From: Aeromonas australiensis
GTDB lineage: Bacteria > Pseudomonadota > Gammaproteobacteria > Enterobacterales > Aeromonadaceae
Direction of reading: 5' to 3'
DNA: 54,402 nt
Assembly: GCF_000819725.1 (NCBI RefSeq)
Contig: NZ_CDDH01000004.1
Coordinates: forward strand, 1-54,402
Part shown: piece by piece, positions 53,899-54,402 of the stretch
Layout of the letters: every line of letters begins with the position of its first letter
Position numbering within the stretch: position 1 is the stretch's first letter
Translations under genes and position numbers: made by a program
Notes under the pieces: model-generated
The model's input: the letters and a program-made list of their open reading frames with translations, nothing else
What the model was told of the DNA's origin: nothing
Database searches by the model: none

Positions 53899-53923
53899 AA
53901 AGGCGGGATATCCCGCCTTTTTT
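53899..53923 (+). terminator. Intrinsic terminator after the second serine dehydratase
   Basis: The perfect palindrome AAAGGCGGGATATCCCGCCTTT (22 bases, centre GATATC) runs into TTT. Confidence 0.93.
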
Positions 53924-54402
53924 ATTGTCCGAATGGGAGGCCGGGCATTTTATACCGGCATACCAGCCATTTCACGGTATGGCATCGCTGATATGCCCCT
54001 GCTACGCCACCGCCCTGGGGACTGCCTTGCCTAAATGCCTCTCTGATTACATACCTTGATTAACTCATCTCCGTGCATTAGAAGCGCCATTAAGCCCCTA
54101 CATGAGACCGTTACCTGCTATCTTGCCCCTGCCACGATTTCACACCTAATCGATATCGAGATGGCCCCTCAGTTCAATATCAGCCTCGTTGGCCCCCCCT
54201 TTTTTGGCAAAACCCACACCCTTGCGGATTATCACACCAGCGCCCGCCGCGTTGATTGCCAGTTGTGTAGCTGATGCAGCTCGGTCTTCTTAAGAAGGGT
54301 AAACAATCAAGCACACAAACAGGGGGTTAGCTCATCACTTCTGTCACATAACCTCGCGGAAACCAAGTTCAGCACAGTTATCACCGACATTCCGCACCTG
54401 AT
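53924..54402. other. Right-edge stretch without a visible gene
   Basis: 479 bases to the window edge. A 72-codon open frame at 54056-54274 has no ribosome site or family feature and is not called. No repeat shared with the left end was seen. A gene may begin beyond the edge. Confidence 0.5.

Noticed and set aside
54056..54274. 72-codon open frame near the right edge
   Set aside because: No ribosome site and no recognisable motif. It could be real but cannot be supported.

Overview
The window looks like about 54 kb of chromosome from an Aeromonas-like gammaproteobacterium. Most of it has GC-rich codon use. It carries the mukF-mukE-mukB condensin operon, which is confined to a few gammaproteobacterial orders, next to cmoM and elyC, and single-copy core genes (kup, tpiA, pfkA). 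The genus is an inference; the sequence alone supports a facultative gammaproteobacterium.

Layout. At 0-3.3 kb there is a C-terminal gene fragment, the potassium transporter Kup, and a repeat field in which 69-70 bp hairpin-bearing tandem repeats sit between the ends of a GTAGGGTGCAA inverted-repeat element. From 3.3 to 31.4 kb lies one large purine/selenium-type molybdenum hydroxylase island: xdhC-xdhB-xdhA, ghxQ, guaD, xanQ, xdhD, ygfM, ssnA, ygfK, mocA, yqeC-yqeB (opposite strand), an EamA transporter, yqeA, hyuA, ygeY, ygeX (dpaL) and ygeW. This is the E. coli ygeW-to-ygfQ region in almost the same order. Differences are that xdhABC sits at the far end, an EamA transporter is inserted, and the regulator ygeV is not present.

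How the island probably works. XanQ and GhxQ import purines, GuaD deaminates guanine to xanthine, and XdhABC and the XdhD/YgfM hydroxylase oxidise the ring. MocA, YqeB and YqeC mature the molybdenum cofactor, probably with a selenium ligand. YgfK and SsnA are the redox flavoprotein and amidohydrolase of the route. HyuA and YgeY hydrolyse ring-opened ureido compounds, YgeW is a carbamoyltransferase, YgeX converts 2,3-diaminopropionate to pyruvate and ammonia, and YqeA can make ATP from carbamoyl phosphate. I found sigma-54-type -24/-12 elements in front of xdhA, ygfK and yqeC, with weaker ones before mocA and ygeW. XdhD keeps a recognisable N-terminal iron-sulfur domain fold but has lost its cluster cysteines.

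From 31.8 to 37 kb is a mixed accessory stretch: a stand-alone TOPRIM protein resembling JetD of the Wadjet system, an alpha/beta hydrolase, a 35-residue lysine-rich peptide gene, a 67-residue hypothetical, an exported nitrobindin-like protein, an unknown 150-residue protein and an RlpA-like lipoprotein. Part of it is clearly more AT-rich than the rest. From 37.2 to 47.4 kb are mukB, mukE, mukF, cmoM, elyC, tpiA and pfkA. From 47.4 to 54.4 kb are a largely gene-free AT-rich stretch with one 27-residue hydrophobic peptide gene, a glutamate/dicarboxylate-type symporter, ppnP and two tandem iron-sulfur L-serine dehydratases.
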